64,000 nucleotides of DNA from Seminavis robusta. Its lineage: Eukaryota > Bacillariophyta > Bacillariophyceae > Naviculales > Naviculaceae. The translations under genes and the position numbers were made by a program. Position 1 is the first letter of the stretch. Each line of letters opens with the position of its first letter. Of this stretch, positions 51,501-62,672 are shown piece after piece. The stretch covers positions 1-64,000 of the forward strand of contig CAICTM010000126.1 of NCBI GenBank assembly GCA_903772945.1, given 5' to 3'. Below the pieces are notes generated by a model. That model ran no database searches. It saw only the letters and a program-made list of their open reading frames with translations, and was not told the DNA's origin.

Positions 51501-54220
51501 TAGCTAGTTACCATCGTGAGGTACATCCTCTTGTTCCAATGAAACTGAATGCTATTCCCCTCGTGTCGTGCGAACACCCACATAAACGACTCAGTTGCTT
51601 GGGCCCTCGGGCTCGATTCGTACCAGCGTTGACAAAGGTCCTCCGGACCAGATAGGTAGTCTGCCTAAAACTAGTACTTTTTATAGCATTGAGACCGATC
51701 CTGATTAGCTTGTAGCCCCTTTGATACCGCAGCAGTTGATACCTATCCTGTTGAGGCCGGGCAGAAGCAGTAGGAGGTAGCAGATAGTACTGTTCCCAGA
51801 CTGCCACTGCACGATTGAATAACGAAGGCCCCCAGCTCCTGAGGAGAGCTGGCTCAAAGGGCCCAGCAGAGAGCTCTGCTGGCCCTCCTGTCTGACTGAC
51901 AGGGCCAAGTCCTTGGTTTGGTGCCTACTGGAGGTGTTGGAACACTGCTGAGGCACGACAAGGCTCCCTGAACTGCCTGACTACCGCTGTCCCTGAGGAA
52001 GGGTTTCAGCGAGGTCCAGTCCACTACTTCAGTACTGGAACTGAACCTTCTAGAAACTTATTGGATTAACAGTCGCATAGATTTGCAAGCAGTTCTTAAG
52101 GGAAGAAGAGACCTCCTTGACGAGAAAAGGATCTCTTTGAAATACAACAATCAGTGCTACAGCTACAGTTGGATTCATTGAATTTCATTGGCATTTTGAG
52201 GTGGTTTCAAGGCCCATTTTGAAGTCCTAAGTCAACAACCTTCTGATCGATTTTGATAGTTCCAGTCGCCACCACAGTGACAGGAACCTTTGACTTGGCC
52301 ATCTACCATCTACAAGACCAACACAAAGCCTATTGCCATTGCCTCGAGGACCTATATTCGACAACCTCATTGACGACGGCAACACAAGCTACAGCTTCCT
52401 GTTGACACGACAAAAGCACCCAATTTGCTCTGAAGAAGCACTGGGAGCTACCGTGAAGGAACACCTGGAGTCTCCGAGTAAACGAAAGACTTATTGCTTT
52501 CGCACCTATCTTGGCAATCGAGCAAGCCTTTTACGTATCGAGGAACTTGGCTGTTTATCAGGAGCACCAGCACGATATTGCTCTTGGTTTTGGGCTTATC
52601 CCTTTTCGATTCATTCAGCGAATCGCGTGATTTATTGCGCTGTACGCGGCATATATCTTCAGGACCTCCGTGCAGTTTTCGAGTGTCACGAGTTTCCGTC
52701 CTGTATCGGATTCAGCCCTTTTTGGAACGTTGAAGAAGATCTCACGGAAGCTGATCCGCCAATCAAAACGTCCGTGCAGTTTCGAAGTTCACCTGACAGT
52801 GCCGGTATTTATTCACCGTGCACTGAGTCAGTTTGCGAGTTCTTTTTCGACTCTGGATCTCCGGAGACTTAAACGACAACAGTTCCCCGTACCGAAAGCA
52901 AGCTCAGCCTCAGTAACCTCTTTGCGCTCACATTTTAAAGGTTTTACGTGGTCGAGTCATTGAAATCGAGTACCGGTACGGACTCGAAATCGCGATCTCC
53001 CTACGGAGTGCCCAAACTGAGTAACTCGCAGGGCTCCGAGGCAACCAAGAGGTCAATTCGCCTGGCTGAAACTGTTACCAGTGGATCCGCCATCCCTTGT
53101 TTAGTCAGTGACAACACCAGCTTGGATTCTGGGAGCTTTTGTGGGGAGATTCATTGATCCCAGAAAGCTAGCTTACAGTGAGGCAAAATCTCACAAATCC
53201 AGGCCAATTCCCAGCACCACGGCAATTCAGGAAGCAGGTTCCAGACCCTCTACACTGGCTACCTTATTCAACTACACCTAGATTGAATTTCCAGGCCCAT
53301 AGCAAGGTTCCTGGAGGTCATCTTTTGGATTCCAGATTACAGTTGAGCCAGCTTTATTCACTGCAACAAGAGCTGAGATCCAGTGTTGCACCAAGTACAG
53401 CCTACACCTTCTTCCTGTGACAAGACAACAAGAGGCACAATGTCTAGCTATACCGACCAATGCTGGTGACACTACTCAGACCAATGCCCATGCCAGCACC
53501 AATCCATCTTTTGCAATCCTTGACAAGGCACCGGCATCACCTGTTCCCAAGCCACTTGCTACCCCAACAGCCTATGAAGTGGCAGAGGCCATATGTGGCT
53601 TCCAACCAATAGCAACAATGTCACCATCCAACTCAAGACATGGGATGGCAAAAGACACTCTCCTGTGGGAGATCCGGTCGCTCAATTTCGACGTGACTGA
53701 TGTGGCTAGACGCATGATGGCCTACAGCAGGGCTAGAAGACCGATGGAACAACACAGGCAGCAAGCAGCTACCGGTAGCGACTACAGGGCCAGGCACCCC
53801 AACCACCAGGCAGTTTCCCAGCCAGCTTACAGTGCTACTACTACTGCAACAAGTGGCAGCTTCTCTACTAGTGTGCTGAGTGGTCAATTGACAACAAAAG
53901 ACTGAATGATTCAGTCTTTAATGTGCATTTTCAACAATCCTCTTTGATACTTTGGGATGGGTGCTCCATTCTTCATGCAAGGCCACCCACTCCTCTACCA
54001 TACTCTACAGTGCAGATTGAGTGCTGAGAGTGAGGACAGGATCACCATTCCCATAGAGAAATCCATGGTGGAATGACAACAAAATGGAATCCAAGCCTGA
54101 TTTTTCATAGAGGCTCCATAGAAAACCTTGGAGTTGATTGACTCTTTTCAAGGAGAGTGCCTGTGAGTGTGTTGGGGAGCTACTGCTAGCAAAGAGTCAA
54201 TCAGATCAATGTATTGGTAA
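51500..54220. other. Repeat-derived region without a convincing gene
   Basis: Plus frames at 52333-52872 and 53417-53905 are open. The second encodes a polar, Thr/Ala/Gln-rich 160-aa product with no family I can name, possibly from a mobile element. The words TTGGATTAACAGTC near 52050 and TGGATTAACAGTC near 54307 suggest related elements. Nothing else is supportable. Confidence 0.35.
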
Positions 54221-54309
54221 CGATAAAGTTGAGAATATAAGCAGTATATATACAACAGAAATTGCCTCTCAGATACCGAGCAAGAAACACATTTTACAGA
54301 AGTTACTGG
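54221..54309. repeat. 89-bp direct repeat, copy 1
   Basis: This copy matches 55305-55393 with three mismatches. It begins CGATAAAGTTGAGAATATAA, contains a TATATATA box, and ends TACAGAAGTTACTGG. A TGTTGGGGAGC word lies 60 bases upstream. This would suit the end of a retroelement LTR, but a full LTR could not be delimited. Confidence 0.8.
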
Positions 54310-55304
54310 ATTAACAGTCAGCCCTACTATAGTGATTCCCCTCGGTCATCCTATGTAGCACATGGTCTCGAGGCCTGTAGTTCGATACTCGGTCGGTACA
54401 GTATCTTGCTTCCACCTCGAGGAAAACATACCTCTGTCGGAAAGGCAACTAGTAAGTATGCTCTAGTCGTAATAGCCCATAAGTACTCTCATGCATTCTA
54501 CAAGTCTGCGGTTAACAACACTGCAGGGCTAGAGAGTCACGACAATTAAGTACAGGTGCCCCGTGAGTACCTCCCTACTACGTAAGCGTGCACAGTTCCG
54601 GGGGAGATATAGTCTTCGATTCCCCGTGACTCCTTCGTACCATTCCTTCGTACAAGACTTGGGGGGAGAAGTTCACCTCCAGGCTTAGAGGCGGGCACGT
54701 CTCTACAGCCGAATAGTACAATAGACGTTTCATTAGATATTACCGGAGACTATGGGGGAGTACCCTTCCCATCGTGACATCAGTCTTCGTCGGATGTCTA
54801 GTGATTCCGCGTCTAAGACCTTCAGATGGCTCTCCACATGCCTCAGTTCGTGAGTTAAGAGAAGACCACGTACTAGTAAGCCCAACTTCGTACTAGTACA
54901 CGCACAGTCAGTTCCCTTCCGTATGCAAGATAGCATCAGTTCGCTTCCCTTGTATTTGCTCGAAGAACACCATTCTTTACCACGTACGTAAGTATCGCTC
55001 GTAAGATCATTCCACCATAGTCCCGGGAATTCCAAGAGGTTCCTGGGGGAGCAATTGCGCAAGAACACGTACCTCAACTGACGTACGCACCTTCACTGAC
55101 GTACGTACTTGAGAACCCGAAGAACCTTCCATGACACTCGAAGGCTAGCGCTTGAATACAGGCAGCGCTAAAGCGTAAATAAATACCTGCATGCATACCA
55201 GTACGTGCGAATTAGTGCTGGGTGATTCCAACTGCTCGAACTCGGGTTTCACCATGATCTCGAGAACGCGGCAGAGCTGCATAAGCTGTTCGGCAATGGG
55301 GGAG
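54310..55304. other. Segment between the two 89-bp repeats
   Basis: About 1 kb without recognisable coding content. GTACGTACGT and ACGTACGT words are frequent at 54960-55110. If the 89-bp repeats are termini of one element, this is its interior. Confidence 0.4.
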
Positions 55305-55393
55305 CGATAAAGTTGAGAATATAAACAGTATATATACAACAGAAATTGCCTCTCAGATATCAAGCAAGAAACACATTTTACAGAAGTTACTGG
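55305..55393. repeat. 89-bp direct repeat, copy 2
   Basis: See 54221-54309. Here the repeat is preceded by AATGGGGGAG and followed by GTAAAGC, whereas copy 1 is followed by ATTAACAGTC, so similarity ends sharply at the right edge. Confidence 0.8.
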
Positions 55394-56368
55394 GTAAAGC
55401 TAATAGCCATTTGGTCAACACTGTTGCCATGGTGGCAAAATGCATTTTATTTTCTTCAATCTTTTCTTTCTAGGAAGTAGTCATTACTATGCAGGATTCG
55501 CCAAATGACCTTTTTTATCAGAAATGACCGCTTCCGATTTTGGTTTGGCCAAAACGAGAATTCATTTTGACACCTGTCAGCGGTGAAAGAAGTCATCCTA
55601 GTTTCGAGCTCTCTAAGATGCCTGTCATGAAAGATAGATGAAGAAACTTCATATATGTATAAATTTTAATGAACAATCTGAATGCTGGGTCCTAATTGGC
55701 AGCACTGTCTCAAACTGCCACAAAGCACATTCACTTGCAGTCATGAGAACTAGTGACTCAGGGGGGGGCAGCCCTGAAAAAGAGGAACTGTGTAGAGTAA
55801 TGGAACTTAAGAAAACGGAACTTAAGTGAGTGTTGACTGTACTATTTTCCATTGAAAATGTTTGATTTCAAAGTGTAGCTTGCCAAACAACCAGACATGC
55901 GGTACCCATGCTTGCACTAACTACTGTACTACTGTACTAGGTATTACGTACGGAGTACGGTAGTAATTCTCTGAGCCCAAGAAGCCAGAAGAAGGCGCTG
56001 TCTGTCCCCGATCCTGTCCGAGCTCCGATCCCACCATTTCTGATGGTCAGCCAGCCAGCTGCTTGCTGCTGTTTGTACTGCGCACTATGAATCACCAAAT
56101 AAAAATATTTCAACCTCTGCCTGGTAGCTGTGGGGAAGCTTCGTTGCAGCTGTAAGAACCGATTGAAGAGTAATGTTATGGATGATAGGCTATGGCGCTT
56201 GATAAAACGCTACAGAAATAGAGAAGAGTCAACCCATTACTTGCGTGAAAACCTAAAGAGCTCCTTTTAGTAGTCTGCAAGCTTGCGGAGCAATCTCTCC
56301 CCCAAAGTCGGGACAACCTTGCGGTGAGGCTTGTTACCCGTGGGAGCTTCCCCGTGGCATCGCTGATC
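55394..56368. other. 5' region of the first channel gene
   Basis: No gene is supported. A tract of eight G residues lies at 55759-55766. The segment before 56369 is the presumed promoter and leader. A GTG in frame at 56324 is not taken as a start. Confidence 0.5.
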
Positions 56369-58840
56369 ATGACGGTTTCTATCCGAGACTTCAGACTGTT
56401 CAAGTCGAAGAAGACGTTGACGCGACAAGAGGCCCTCCGAGCTACTGCATTCCGTGACGCCATCAAGAAGAGCAAACACAAACGAGCAGCCGCTAAAATT
56501 GTCACTCCGTTCCGGCGATTTGTGCGTCAATTCAAGCGGTTGTGGAAGTACTACACCAACCATCGTCATGAAGTGAGGACTCCCATCTTCTTGGTCCTCT
56601 GGTTGGGGTGGTTGTTCATTGGGACCACCTTTTATGCGTACGCACCCAAGAGCAACCTCGGATTGGTTCGCGGCTTTTACATGTCCTTGAATATTGGCTA
56701 CTCCATTGGTTTCGGATATCCTGCTGAGAACTCCCACTCTTACCTCTGGTTCTCCATTTGGTATGTCCTCTGTGGAGCTTCCTTTGTCGGTGTGGCTCTT
56801 GGTTTCTTTGCCGATGGGATTGCATCCGACAATCAATCCTGGTTCACTCGCTTGGAACAACAAAAGAAAATCGAAGCCGCCATTCGGAAGCGAGAGACCA
56901 AGTTATTGGGAAATATTCGAGCGTGGGTTTACCACTGCCGTCGAGCCCTGCGAGCACTCTCCATTTGGTTCGTATTTGTTCTTTCCATGGTCACGTACTC
57001 GACAGTTGCCATGAGATGGCCCTTGCGAGAAAGCCTCTACTTTGCCATTTCCAGTCTCAGCACGGGAGGACACTGGGCCATACCCCGGGAAGCACCCGAT
57101 TGGATCTTTGGAGTGACGGCAGCACACATTATGTTTGGTGTTCCTGTAATGGGAGCCGCAATGGCCTCATTGGCCATGATGTTTATTGAACAGGCGGGTC
57201 TTGATGAAGCCAAAGCAACCATTGACGAAATTGTCACTCGAGACGAAATTGTCTTTTTGCAGGAACTTGGTTTGGAGAACTTTGATGGAGAAATTGACAA
57301 GTCAGAATACATCATTCTCTGCATGGTACGCTTGGGGACTGACCCCGGCTTGATCAAATACATCACCGAACGGTTTGCAGAGCTCAACTTTTACTCGGGG
57401 AGATCCTTGTCTGTAGCTGAAATTACCCACGGAGCTTGCCGGTTTGTGGATGGAAGAATACGACGGCGGGAATCCGTCCAACACTCAAATACCTTGCATA
57501 CAGTTACCGAACATGAGATTGTGTTGCATGATGATGTTGCCGTTTCGGATTTCTTTCATGATGACGATGATGCAGAGACCTTTGCTGCCGACTACCGACT
57601 CTCCTACCAAAGTATTCGACAGTCCTTCATTCCAACCAGTATACTGGAAGAATGTGAAGATGAAGCAGAAGAAAAGGAGGAGGTTTATGAAGACGACTAT
57701 GACATCAATAACAACAACAACAATGTTGAATCTGCAGTGGAAGTTTTCCACGACGAAGAAGCATCAACCAATAGTGATGACGACGCACCCAACTTCACAA
57801 CAAGTGTTGAAAGCTCCGATCACTTTCGAAGCAGCACAGCCAGCTCAGAGGCGTCTTTTCTGAGAAGCCTCGTTGAAAAATTCGGGCTTCCACTAGCAGG
57901 GAGCACACGATCCAGCTGTACAAAACACAACAAAACAGATTCCACAACTGCAAGTTCCACTGGTTGCAACGAAGTCGCATTGGACGAGTTGGAATGCGGC
58001 AACGCCAATTCACCTCCGAATCCGATTCAGAAATTCTTTCATGATTTGAAGCAAGAGTGCCTTCCTTCCGAGTCAAACAGCATGCTCCCTGCAAAGACGA
58101 ACCCGAATTCGGCAAGCAGTGCCGACGACAATGCTGGAAACCATCAATCGCCGTCGTCTTACGAGGCACAGAGCAGGACCATATCGCCAAAGCAGGCGCC
58201 TTATGATGCGACAACAAACGAACGGCAGCAACACAGAAGCTCGAGGATAGAGCGGCCGCGCGACAAACTACCCCCCGAAACAAGCGAAGAGACGCTGTAC
58301 AGCGAACGCGAGAGCGCTCCATTCGTTGCAGATCCTATGAACGAACTGAGCAACGAGAAAGCAGGATACCAGCGTTCTCACGATGTAGTATCCTTGGCCT
58401 CCAGGTCAACGTTGCGGTCGCCAGCGTCACGACACGACTCCCCATCGCTGCCAGACCGAGTGATTACTGCTTCAAAAGACTCCCTCCATCCTCCAACAGA
58501 CTTGCTCGATGTGCCATTACGCCACCCTCCACCCAACGAAGTCGTATTTGCGCCCAAAAACTCGCTCCACCCGCAACATGACCGTGCCGATAAACCATAT
58601 CTGAACCCGCCTCCACCAGACGAGAGCGAATTCGTCCCGAAAGATCCCCTCCATCCATTGCCTGATCCCATTGATTCAGTCGTCCACGTGGAAAAGCCTG
58701 CTCGAAGATCCTACGTGAACTACGCTAGCTTTCTCTACAACTCGAGTCAAAACAGTAGAGACGACGCACAAATGAGGGCATTGGCAAACATCAACCAACT
58801 AGAATACGACTTGGAGGCAAACGGACGCACAATAGACTAG
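56369..58840 (+). CDS. TPK-like two-pore channel, first of two paralogues
   Basis: This is an 823-aa protein from ATG 56369, single exon. A basic N-terminus precedes helix 1 (FLVLWLGWLFIGTTF, about 73-90), a first pore loop with the filter SIGFG (in NIGYSIGFGYP, residues 109-118) and helix 2 (CGASFVGVALGFF). After a charged linker come helix 3 (LSIWFVFVLSMVTY), a second pore loop where the filter position reads LSTGGHW (231-235) and helix 4 (FGVPVMGAAMASLAMMF). This is the two-pore K+ channel plan. C-terminal to it, ENFDGEIDKSEY and FAELNFYSGRSLSVAEI resemble the paired EF hands of plant TPK channels but lack the first Asp. The remaining 450 residues are acidic and disordered, with short repeats (HPPPNE, LHPLPD). 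GFG in filter 1 supports K+. STGGH in filter 2 makes conduction and selectivity uncertain. Confidence 0.85.
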   Translation: MTVSIRDFRLFKSKKTLTRQEALRATAFRDAIKKSKHKRAAAKIVTPFRRFVRQFKRLWKYYTNHRHEVRTPIFLVLWLGWLFIGTTFYAYAPKSNLGLVRGFYMSLNIGYSIGFGYPAENSHSYLWFSIWYVLCGASFVGVALGFFADGIASDNQSWFTRLEQQKKIEAAIRKRETKLLGNIRAWVYHCRRALRALSIWFVFVLSMVTYSTVAMRWPLRESLYFAISSLSTGGHWAIPREAPDWIFGVTAAHIMFGVPVMGAAMASLAMMFIEQAGLDEAKATIDEIVTRDEIVFLQELGLENFDGEIDKSEYIILCMVRLGTDPGLIKYITERFAELNFYSGRSLSVAEITHGACRFVDGRIRRRESVQHSNTLHTVTEHEIVLHDDVAVSDFFHDDDDAETFAADYRLSYQSIRQSFIPTSILEECEDEAEEKEEVYEDDYDINNNNNNVESAVEVFHDEEASTNSDDDAPNFTTSVESSDHFRSSTASSEASFLRSLVEKFGLPLAGSTRSSCTKHNKTDSTTASSTGCNEVALDELECGNANSPPNPIQKFFHDLKQECLPSESNSMLPAKTNPNSASSADDNAGNHQSPSSYEAQSRTISPKQAPYDATTNERQQHRSSRIERPRDKLPPETSEETLYSERESAPFVADPMNELSNEKAGYQRSHDVVSLASRSTLRSPASRHDSPSLPDRVITASKDSLHPPTDLLDVPLRHPPPNEVVFAPKNSLHPQHDRADKPYLNPPPPDESEFVPKDPLHPLPDPIDSVVHVEKPARRSYVNYASFLYNSSQNSRDDAQMRALANINQLEYDLEANGRTID

Positions 58841-58845
58841 CCAGA

Positions 58846-59190
58846 GTGCATCCACTGCATGAAGTGGCTGATCTACGGCAGCCACTCAATTTGCAGTTGC
58901 TTGCACAGTTGCGCGACCGTTTGACGATTGAGGTCACAAGGCATCCCGACAATCTCCTAGTAGACCATACGACTCTCCAGAAGTTGCGTCTTGGAGAAAC
59001 GTGGACACAAACGAATCCCTGCGTTAGTGATCGGAAATCTTTCGCGGGTAGACCCGGTGGCAAGTCGGTTGAAGCGTTCTTTGCGAGGTTGAAAAAGGAA
59101 GGTTGTGAAAACCTCCTCTCTTCTTCCTCCCTGAAATCAACCGTACGCCATAGCAGTACTGGTACAAATGTAGAATACGACATTGTTTAA
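58846..59190 (+). other. Open frame after the channel stop, unknown
   Basis: A frame overlapping the channel end by its upstream extension encodes VADLRQPLNLQLLAQLRDRL, VTRHPDNLLVDHTTLQKLRL and FAGRPGGKSVEAFFARLKKEG before TAA 59188-59190. Composition looks protein-like and charged helices are present, but there is no ATG. It could be a terminal exon of the channel gene, a separate gene's exon, or chance. No family is recognised. Confidence 0.25.
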
Positions 59191-60494
59191 CTATCTAACT
59201 CGACTACTTGATTGATGCCAAGCATACGTACAGTGTACCGGTACCAGAAGTTTTGGTTCTGCAAAACGCTCTTGCCTGGTGCCGACTTTTCGCAGGTGAA
59301 ACCACCAAGCGGCGACATAGCTCTGCAGTAGTACATGTAGCCAGCTTTGCAACAGGTCCCGCTGTTGTTCTGGTTGCTCTGGCGAGTACTGACATACACA
59401 ATGGTACAAGATTGGACTTCCTTCAATATCCTTTCTCGACGTGATGCACAGCTTTAGACGGCATTGCATGTTTGCTAGCAGAAATGGCGAAGAATTGATT
59501 GGAGGAGCATGGACAAAGGACGTGAATTCGTAAGGAAACACCTGGTTTTGGAGGCTTTGTAACTTCAAATGCGGTGCGTGGTACAATCGTAGTAAGTGCG
59601 CCTGAAGCCTGGTATAGAGCGCCGCATGTGCTGGTTTTCTTGCCAGGTTTGGGAAGGCACCGTATCGGAAATGAGCGAATGGCAAACAGCCTGACGGCAT
59701 AACTGATTCCATTCATTTTCACTTAGTTTTGCCGTCTGGAAAGCTGAGCAGAACCAAAGCCACTGACACAAAGAGTGCTGTCTCTTTCAACTCCAGTTGC
59801 AACCAGTCTCCTACTATGCCAAATGCAAGTTTGAGTCTGCATATAATTTACGTTGCTTTGCATCGAGTCATGGCCAGAGAGTAATGGTACCGGTATGGTT
59901 CAGTCGTACCGGTACGACTGTACTGCATGCAGAGCCTGGAGCCCATCAGTTGCCGCCACTCACGAGACCCTCACTGCGGAGCTCTTAGCGTACCGGTAGC
60001 GCCATTGAGACTGTCACTCTTTGCAAACCGCACCCTACCGGTACCCTACCGTCCTGTACCGTAACTACCGGTACATCGTAGCTACCGTACCCAGCCAAAG
60101 AAGCAAAACTGATCAGTACAGTACTCAGTACAGTACCGTACAGTTCGAGCCCAGCCGAGCGCATCATTCAAAGTGCGACTGCTGGCATAATGAGGAGTCA
60201 TTTGATGACCCTGCATAAAAATGTATTATAGTACACTTTCCATGACGAAAAGTGAGTTAGAAGTAAAGCCTTCTCCGAGTGCTTTTTATCTATTTCAAGT
60301 CATTGATGGCTTCTTTTAGTTATGTGGCTCTTGCCCTTGGTAGGAAAAGAGTCTTTCGTTGATTTCTCTGCCAGTTTAGAGTGCTGTTAAAAAGCGCGAA
60401 CGATCACTCGAACCAAGCTGAAACCATTGCATCTTTCCTCACAACAAAGCTTCGCAGCTCTCGTCGTCCGAGAGAGCAACAAAGCTACAAAAGA
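59191..60494. other. Intergenic region between the channel paralogues
   Basis: Short frames on both strands carry no domain. The segment 59880-60160 is dense in TACCGGTA and GTACCGGTAC palindromes and in CAGTACAGTACCGTAC words. The promoter of the second channel lies at the right end. A GTG at 60381 is in frame upstream but the first ATG is at 60495. Confidence 0.55.
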
Positions 60495-62672
60495 ATGGGA
60501 AGGCCAGACCTACCGACCACGTTGAGCAATCTCCGACAGTCAGTGACTTCTGATGCATCACCTTCTGGTTGGAAAGGAGTGTTGATCAGGGAGGTAAAGC
60601 GTTGGAGCAGGAAACTTTTTCGCAATCAACATGAGAAGAGGGAGCCGTTCTTTTTGTTTCTGTGGATCGTTTGGCTTTTTGTTGGCTCCATGTTCTATGC
60701 TTATGCTCCAAAGAGCAACCTTGGTTTTGTGAAGGGCTTTTACATGGCCATCAATATTGGCTACTCCATCGGTTTCGGATACCCCTCTGAGAATTCCTAT
60801 GGCAACTACATTTACTTTTCCAGCATGTATGTACTATTGGGTGCCTCCTTTGTTGGTGTGGCGCTATCTTTCTTTGCTGAAAAGATTACCATAGACTCTG
60901 AATCATGGTTCTCCAGAATGCAGTATGAGAGAGATATTAGAAGGGACATGATGTCCACAAACAGGGCTTTTCAGGGTAGAGTGCGTGCATGGATCCACAA
61001 GAACAAGAAGGCATTAAGAGCTGTGTCAGTTTGGCTTGGAATGATCGTTGCCATGATTGTTTACTCCATGGTTGTGGTTAAGTGGACCTTTGGAGAAGCA
61101 CAGTACTTTGCCATCTCAACACTCAGCACTGGAGGCCATTGGCCAATCCCAAATGACTCCCCAACCTGGTTGTTTGGAGTGACGGGGGTATTCACAATGA
61201 TTGGTGTTCCCATTATGGGGTTGGCAATGGCTGAAATTGCCCAAGTCCTTGTGCACCAAGGGAATTTGGATGAAACCAAAGCAACAGTTGACGCAGTAGT
61301 TACCAAGGAGGAGCTGGAGTTTCTTGAAGAACTTGGGCTGGACAACTTTGATGGAGAAGTTGACAAAGCTATGTTCATCATTCTGTGCATGGTCCGCATT
61401 GGAAATGATCCAGGCTTGATCAAGTACATAACACAGAGATTTGCTGAACTGAACTTTTACACTGGCAAATCATTGACGGTTGCAGAAATCACCCATGGAT
61501 CCTGTAGGTATGTGGGAGGGCAAATTCGCCGAATGACATCTTTGAGGGCTGTGAGGGGGTCAACACTGCAAGCTGTTTCGGAATTCCAGATTGTGGTATC
61601 CGATGATGATTGTGATGATGACGACTCTGATAGCTTCCGCGCAGACGCATCGGATGATGATCTGACCTTTTCTGAGAACGGTGTGTCACGGAGAAGTTAC
61701 TATTCACCCATGTTTTCAAATCGCACGCAGAGGGAGCAAGACGTTGATGAAGAAATCTTGAGCTTTGTCTCCCCATCAGACACCTTGAGCAAGGGTGAAT
61801 CGCGTTCAAACAGAAGAAATGCTGCAAATGGAGAAGATAAGGCTATGTTGACTTCAATTTGTGAAAACGACGAAAGCCAGGAACCTGAGATCCTAGCAAA
61901 AGCTGTTGTGCCTGAAGCTTCACCACAGGAAGAGCTGTCTTCAAACAACCACAACTACGACAACTACAGCAACACCATCAACACCATCAATCGCAATAAA
62001 GCACTGTCCTCCCTGATGCCAGCAAACAGAGGCAATGATGAGAAGGATGGCTCTGAGGTACAACAGGACAGCGCTGTCGGAGTACATCTCTTGCAGGATG
62101 AAGAAGTATCTTCAAATGGCGACAAGGGGAAAGAAAATGATACCGGTATTGATGCCCGGCGCTTGATCCTACCGGTAGGCACCAATGATGTAGGAGAGCA
62201 CATAGAATCAAAAAGAAAGGATGAAGATGACCAGGATTCCAACCATGATGTGGAATCTCCCCGGGAGGTTTTCCTTGACGAAGAAATGTCGACTGATACC
62301 GGTAACAACAATCAACGTTTTGGTATCTGCAGGAGTAGCACAACAAGTTCACATTTCCGAGGCAGCATTGCAAGCTCAGAATCCTCCTTTCTGAGGAACC
62401 TTGTTCAGAAATTTGGAGTGCCATCGTTACCAAGCGCGCGGTCCAGCATATTGAAACATGACAGCAAGGAACCAACAAGGCCTAGTTCTATTGCTTTCAA
62501 GGGCGCTTCATTTGACGCAACAGCAAACTCGACAACTTCGGCAGGCAATGCAATTCAGAGATTTGTGAATGATCTGAGACAAGAGTGCTCCTCTGGTCAA
62601 CCTGCCAACATTCCACCAGTTGAAGAGGTGAATCCAACCATCAAACCAACCTGTGTTTCGTCGAATGGCTGA
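60495..62672 (+). CDS. TPK-like two-pore channel, second paralogue
   Basis: This is a 725-aa protein from ATG 60495, single exon, with the same plan and high identity through the membrane part. Helix 1 is FLFLWIVWLFVGSMFYAYAP. Filter 1 is SIGFG in NIGYSIGFGYP (GYSIGFG at residues 89-95). Helix 2 is LLGASFVGVALSFF. Filter 2 is LSTGGHWPIP (STGGH at 211-215). Helix 4 is FGVTGVFTMIGVPIMG. The paired EF-like segments follow (NFDGEVDKAMFI, FAELNFYTGKSLTVAEI). The two tails diverge but keep two short blocks in the same order: HFRGSIASSESSFLRNLVQKFG-type (split over two motifs, HFRGSIASSE and FLRNLVQKFG) and IQRFVNDLRQEC near the end. Conserved tail blocks suggest a shared partner or assembly role. 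Tandem position and identity indicate a local gene duplication. Confidence 0.85.
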   Translation: MGRPDLPTTLSNLRQSVTSDASPSGWKGVLIREVKRWSRKLFRNQHEKREPFFLFLWIVWLFVGSMFYAYAPKSNLGFVKGFYMAINIGYSIGFGYPSENSYGNYIYFSSMYVLLGASFVGVALSFFAEKITIDSESWFSRMQYERDIRRDMMSTNRAFQGRVRAWIHKNKKALRAVSVWLGMIVAMIVYSMVVVKWTFGEAQYFAISTLSTGGHWPIPNDSPTWLFGVTGVFTMIGVPIMGLAMAEIAQVLVHQGNLDETKATVDAVVTKEELEFLEELGLDNFDGEVDKAMFIILCMVRIGNDPGLIKYITQRFAELNFYTGKSLTVAEITHGSCRYVGGQIRRMTSLRAVRGSTLQAVSEFQIVVSDDDCDDDDSDSFRADASDDDLTFSENGVSRRSYYSPMFSNRTQREQDVDEEILSFVSPSDTLSKGESRSNRRNAANGEDKAMLTSICENDESQEPEILAKAVVPEASPQEELSSNNHNYDNYSNTINTINRNKALSSLMPANRGNDEKDGSEVQQDSAVGVHLLQDEEVSSNGDKGKENDTGIDARRLILPVGTNDVGEHIESKRKDEDDQDSNHDVESPREVFLDEEMSTDTGNNNQRFGICRSSTTSSHFRGSIASSESSFLRNLVQKFGVPSLPSARSSILKHDSKEPTRPSSIAFKGASFDATANSTTSAGNAIQRFVNDLRQECSSGQPANIPPVEEVNPTIKPTCVSSNG

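Noticed and set aside
52333-52872. 179-aa plus frame between LINE and 89-bp repeats
   Set aside because: It has an ATG but no similarity to any family I know and an irregular composition. It is kept only as part of a region note.
58791-59183. 130-aa minus frame opposite the end of the first channel
   Set aside because: It overlaps a better plus-strand frame and has no domain.
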